Below, piece after piece: positions 59,001 through 64,000 of a stretch of DNA of 64,000 bases (position 1 is its first letter; each line of letters begins with the position of its first letter). Location of the stretch: assembly GCF_040807025.1 (NCBI RefSeq), contig NC_090953.1, forward strand, positions 19,514,997 through 19,578,996, read 5' to 3'. Source of the DNA: Struthio camelus (lineage: Eukaryota; Chordata; Aves; Struthioniformes; Struthionidae). The notes below the pieces were generated by a model. That model did no database searches. It was not told the DNA's origin and worked only from the letters and a program-made list of their open reading frames with translations. The position numbers and the translations under genes were made by a program.

Positions 59001-62000
59001 CAGGCTTCTTTATTAAATACCTCCCAGTTCCATCTTGCCTAATATTTGATCCAGCAAGTTTAATGACCATCCCTTCATTAAACATTACAAGCTTTTTAAG
59101 ACCTTGGCAGTGCTGCATTTCATTCAATAACCTAGCGCTGCTACAAAGTCAACACTGAGTGCCAAGTTAATCCCTCGTGTCCACTAATTATGTCCAGTGC
59201 TGCAGCTTCTTGGGCGAGCCTGAATCACTGGGGAAGTGCAGGATTTCCAGACCAATGGATTCAGCACTCCAGCCATATCTCATGTCTTGACACTAGATGT
59301 CAGCGAAGGGTAATTGTTGTCTCAATTTAGAGGCCAGCCCAGGTAGCTACTAGCAACCTCTGTTAATGTTTTATAGCAAAGGTGAAGTATAGCTCAATAC
59401 AAGCAGCAGACATATATTACAATAAAAAAGGATATAGTTGTCTAGTGTTTTTAAAGTCAGTCATAAAAGATGAATAATGATGCAGTTTAAAACTAAAAGA
59501 CAGCTGCCAAGCTGAATGGCCATGATGGATGTCTAAACACCCTGTGTGGAGAAAACCTGTTCCCTAGAGACTACCATCCAAAAAATTAATTACTACGATT
59601 CAGCATCTTTAAATGTGCCACTTAATATACTGCCACCATAATTAAATTTCCAGCCCTGTGACCTTGAGACCATTTCCTGAGATAATAAATGAGATCAAGG
59701 TTTAATCGATGCAGATGCAAGTAGAAACTGTCCAAGGAAGCACAAAACCATCACAATACAGTCAAGGTCAGGAAAGAAAAACCAAGTGAAGCTGCGAATC
59801 AACACTAATTACTTTCTTGTGATAAAAGATGTTTATTTTAATTTGCTTTATTTGCAAACAATAGTTGTATTGTGGTACTGACAGCAGCTTTTTAAACACT
59901 AGCCACTGAGGAAGTCAGCAGAGGGCATATTTGCCTCCTTGTAGATAGCGCATTTTGTAGCCAACGAAGCCATTTTCAGTAGCACACTGAGATCTGATAG
60001 CCAAGCTCATGCACACATGAAGCAATACAAAGACAAGAAACAGCTGACTGCTGCAGGTGCAGTTCTTCCATCCTAACGCAAGAAACCAAAACGTAAGAGA
60101 GATTTTGAGATGAGATGTGAAGATTTGAGGGCTGCTTTACCCCCTTTCGAGGTCTGAGTGACCCAGAGGGGATGGTCTGAGTTCCACTGTTGGACTTCAC
60201 TAACCGCTAAATGAGACACTAAATTAGAAACAAAAACTACAAAATGAATGAATTCAGGGCTAATGAAGGTGGAGTTTTTAGAAAGACTGTACACTGGCCA
60301 GTATTCATCATGGCATAATTTAACCTCTTCCAAGACATATCTTCTGAAGTTATGGTGATGTAAAAGACCAACCTGAAATAAAGAGGGGGTGACTAGAGAA
60401 GTAGCATTTTTGTTTTGTAGCAGTATTATGCTGTACTTAAATTACATGCAGTTGGAGCACGAACCTTCTCTTTATAGTGCAGTACCAATTATTCATCCAA
60501 GAAGAGGGGCCAGTTTTCATATCACTCCCTTCTGATGCTGTATTTTAAAGCATTGCTTGTATTTATAACCACTGGCAGTTCAGCAAGTTCTGCCCACCTG
60601 CACTGTCCACCTTTCATCCTTTCCTCCAACGCTGTGCAGTGATCTTGGAGCAAACTGAGTGATACCATTACTGCATTTAAATAGAGGATCCCTGCATAAA
60701 ATGTAATTTGCAGGTATCCGTAAAGAATGCTGCATTTGTACAATCAACCTTCTTTTTGTTTGCACTATAGATAATTAGTCACGTGCCGCAGCGTCTTTTT
60801 GGACAACAACTCCTGATCATTTCAGGAGCGTGTGTTTAATACACACAACTTGCTTTAGTTTTCTTTTGGTCTTCATGTGTAGTAGGAAACGGAGAGAAGG
60901 ACGCAGAAGTCAGCAAGCCTAACTAAACAGGGAAAACTGTATTCAAGGACCAGAGCACAAAATTCTAACAGAAAGTCCATGTTTGTAGGAGTGACTGTTT
61001 CTACAGCCACGTACTATGTCAAGGAAAGACCACAGTTCTTTCCCAGTCCACTCATAGTTTGGACCTGTGCTTGAATGTTTCAATTTTCATTTTAAAAAAG
61101 AAATACGTTTTGAGGCCTCATGGTTTCAGTAAAATCCTTCCCATGGTACAGTGCTACATTTTTGACTATTCAGTCAGATCACTACTAGTCTGACCTGATA
61201 AGAGGAAACCATCTTAAGAGGAAAGGGGCAAATTTCACTCTTTAAGGTACATCAGTACTATATCACTGCGGATTCTCCAAAAACATACTTCACTCTATGT
61301 GCTTATGACAAAAGTGACTCATTTCCCAGGTCACACCTGAATGGTCAGGTTCCACACTGCCCCGCAACAGCCACTACAAAGTAACATGTGTGTCCACGCT
61401 AAAAATTCATGTAACTTGAAACTGTTGGAAGGGAGTGAAATAAACCAAATTTGATCTCTAACATTACTAACACAAGAAAAAATTCTGATGACTTAATTCC
61501 CTTGAATAATAATGAATGATTAATAATACGATGAATTTTCCTTAGTATAACTCAAAATTACATTTAACACAACTACACCATCGATGATCTTGTTTAGGTG
61601 CAGTGATATCAAGTGAATTCAGTTAGTAAATAATGTATAAAATCTTAACAAAAGCTCATTTTGTGTGAAAGTATATTTGTCTTCTAATATCAATGGTCAT
61701 TAACGTGGTACAAGAGCAACTTCATGCTGAATTCAGGCTAGCTAATATTCTCAGGCATCTGCTGTCCTAGGATGTAAGACAAGCAGTGGCTCCATGGCAA
61801 ATCATCAGGTTTTTTAATAGAAAAATTTATAAAGATAATACCACCAAATAGAGGACTTGTTATTTTAACAGAAGTAAACATCACTGGGGTTCTCCCTTAA
61901 TCCTATACTGTTGGAGAAATTAGAACTAGGTGGTAGTGGGGTGGAATCTATTGTTTAAAAAAAATAGCTTGCTAACTTTGAAAGATCAACCTTTTGTAGA

Positions 62001-64000
62001 GGTAGTTTACTTTCATTCCAAATAGCTCAGATTAAAGAAAAAAAAAGTGTGAAAAATTTTTGCTCTGGCACTTAAAACCTCAGAGCTATAAAAAGCACAG
62101 AAACAATCAGTAAGAGGACAGGGAGATAAAACTGTGAAGTGATGCAGACAATAGATCATTAAATAATAGTATATTTAGACATAATTTGTTGTAAAACAGG
62201 TATTAAACAGCTATCTCCATCAATCTAGCCAACATGTAGTAGATTAAATTATGAGCCATTGTAAATTCCAAGGTTAAAATGCGATTGACAGACTTCTAGA
62301 AATAACATCTCAGGAGAGCCGGGGTGATATACAGAACCCCCGTGATGACAGCAGCAAAGACTGTGGAGAGCTCTGGAATCACTCCATATCAGCAAGACCA
62401 ATGTAAAAAAGGACAAAGCAGAACAGTCCAGTAACCATCAGGAATTTAAGACTTCCAAATACCAACGAGTTCAGAGGACATAAGAAAAAAGGAACAACAG
62501 ATGGCCTGCTGAAATGTAATGTTAAATTCACTGAAATTTTCCAGAGATATTACTTTCAATTCAAGAGTTGAAAATAACTGTATTATCAGGGCATGTTTTC
62601 AGAGCATCTGTGAGTCACAGGACGGTACCATGTTTAATGCATAGTTAACATGCACTTTAATCCCGTGAGCATGCATGAGCATGTGTGAAACACGAAAAGG
62701 AGACGCTGAGAATGATTAAGACAATTATTTCCTAGTCAGAAACTATGAGCTTTCCTTTGAGAAAAGGAAAATTTTGGTAAAATAGCCATCATGTTTGCAA
62801 AAATGACAAAATCACCTTGAGGACGCAGCCCAGCTATAGGTCTGAAAGAGGAAAGACACGCAGTGTAAACAGTGGAAAGTTATTAGGTTCAAAGAAGCAG
62901 AAGATAGATAACATAGTAGCCTGGAAAAAACAAACAAGATCCTACTGTCTTAAAGTCTTCAGTCTTCTGAGGATGGAGATAAACACAGATTCTGTTTCTG
63001 GATTCTTCTGGAGATGTTTGACTTCATTTAGGCTGAATCAAATCTATATTGGAAATTAAAACCATCACTGATGGAAGCCTCTAGATGATCCGCCTTCAGT
63101 GTAAAGTAATTAAAGCTGGATTAAAAAATCTGCTTTAAGTTAACACTTTCAAAACTCCCACAGACTTCTGGTCCTGTTCTTCTGTTTGCAAGTAAGCTGG
63201 GAAATCCACTCTGCCTGATATGAAACTTTTCCTCCTGCCATTCTGTACTTCAGAGAATGAAAATAGGTAGAAACTAATGTTTTTACTCTTATCTGACAGG
63301 CTAGTGTTTGTAACCAGTGTATTGTTCTAACACCATTCTCAATAAGAAGTCATTATATGACAGATGTCATTGCATGACAAATGCCACAGATTGCCAGTAG
63401 TGGTGGTTCCCCTCTTTTCTTATTGAAAGATCAATTTAGATGCATCAAGACAACCTGAAGCTGCTACTGGTAAGTACAATGGGTAGTTTCAAAGGAGAAC
63501 AGGCCACATTTCAATTACAAATTTTTATTTTACATTTTTAGCCTAATTTGGTCTCTTTGTGATAAACAAGATGTTTTACATATGCCCAGTAGGAATAATT
63601 GATAGTTCATGCTTCTGTGTGTTATACTTGTTAAAATATTTGCATTTAAAAGCAAAGTTGGACTCCTAGCTCTAGGCTACATATATGTCTTTCCTAAGGA
63701 ACATCAACTAGAAAAAGCATTTTGAATTATAATTGTCCTCCAAATCTCAAATTAAGAGAGACAGAATGCTGTTAACTCTTCACTTAAATCACTTATCCAT
63801 GTGAAAATGAATTGTGATTTAACAAAGTTGAGTAGAGACCTGCTCTAGCAGATAGGCTTTAGTCACATGACTCCTTCCATTCAGTCAGTAAAATCAGACA
63901 CACAAGTGAAGATTACTTACACCCTCAAGGGTTGAAAGATCAGACCTCAGGTAATTACAGCATTAGAACACAACATGTATTTTATGGGGAGATCAATTCT
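53001..64000. other. Gene desert, part 4
   Basis: No recognisable exon. It contains a compound TA/GATA/CT repeat at 53901-53967, an A run at about 55037-55054, a short palindrome at 55498-55512, and mixed-composition segments at 59150-59340 and 59590-59720 that could be conserved regulatory elements. Confidence 0.5.
53901..53967. repeat. Compound TA / GATA / CT simple repeat
   Basis: Successive runs of CTATATATAG, ATAGATAT, TATATATATA and CTCTCTCTCT over about 67 nt. Likely unstable and polymorphic. Confidence 0.85.

Noticed and set aside
29000-64000. Search for endogenous retroviral sequence, CRISPR-like arrays or further protein-coding exons
   Set aside because: No LTR pair, retroviral-like frame, spaced direct repeats or family-matching exon was seen. 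Remaining open frames are short and lack support.

Overview
The window is vertebrate nuclear DNA and most likely avian. It has GT-AG introns, two CpG-island promoters, long AT-rich non-coding stretches, and a CR1 LINE 3' end carrying the diagnostic terminal ATTCTGTGA repeat (22735-22819). CR1 is the dominant retroposon of birds. I cannot name the species. No prokaryotic-style genes, CRISPR arrays or intact mobile elements are visible.

Two genes could be rebuilt exon by exon, both on the minus strand and head to tail. GTF2A2 (TFIIA gamma subunit, 109 aa) has its coding exons between 7209 and 4089, a CpG-island promoter near 7.4-7.8 kb and a poly(A) signal at 3827-3832. BNIP2 (BNIP-2, a Cdc42/RhoGAP-binding BCH-domain scaffold, 307 aa in the short form) has its canonical coding exons between 23881 and 13201 and a CpG-island first exon ending at 28372. 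Its long terminal exon probably runs to about 8.2 kb, only about 0.5 kb from the GTF2A2 promoter. The GTF2A2-BNIP2 adjacency matches human 15q22.2 as I recall it. All splice junctions used here are phase-consistent, and the rebuilt proteins are close to the human family sequences I remember.

Layout: 1-3.8 kb, no recognisable gene (downstream flank of GTF2A2); 3.8-7.8 kb, GTF2A2; 7.8-8.2 kb, short intergenic strip; 8.2-28.6 kb, BNIP2 with 3'UTR, ten canonical or cassette coding exons and two upstream exons for a longer N-terminus; 28.8-64 kb, about 35 kb with no recognisable coding exon. By human synteny this last part would be the desert between BNIP2 and FOXB1. It holds simple repeats, small tandem duplications, inverted repeats, weak traces of ancient repeats, and several mixed-composition stretches that could be conserved regulatory elements.

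The points most worth following up are: (1) a phase-compatible N-terminal extension of BNIP-2 whose only far-upstream AUG lies inside an NRF1 motif; (2) the canonical BNIP2 start exon, which has a weak GTTTAA donor and a length divisible by three, so the long form could skip it in frame; (3) a 36-nt basic C-terminal cassette exon; (4) an 11-bp perfect hairpin in the BNIP2 3'UTR; and (5) a Z-DNA-prone alternating purine/pyrimidine tract beside the GTF2A2 promoter. I found no clearly novel biological system.
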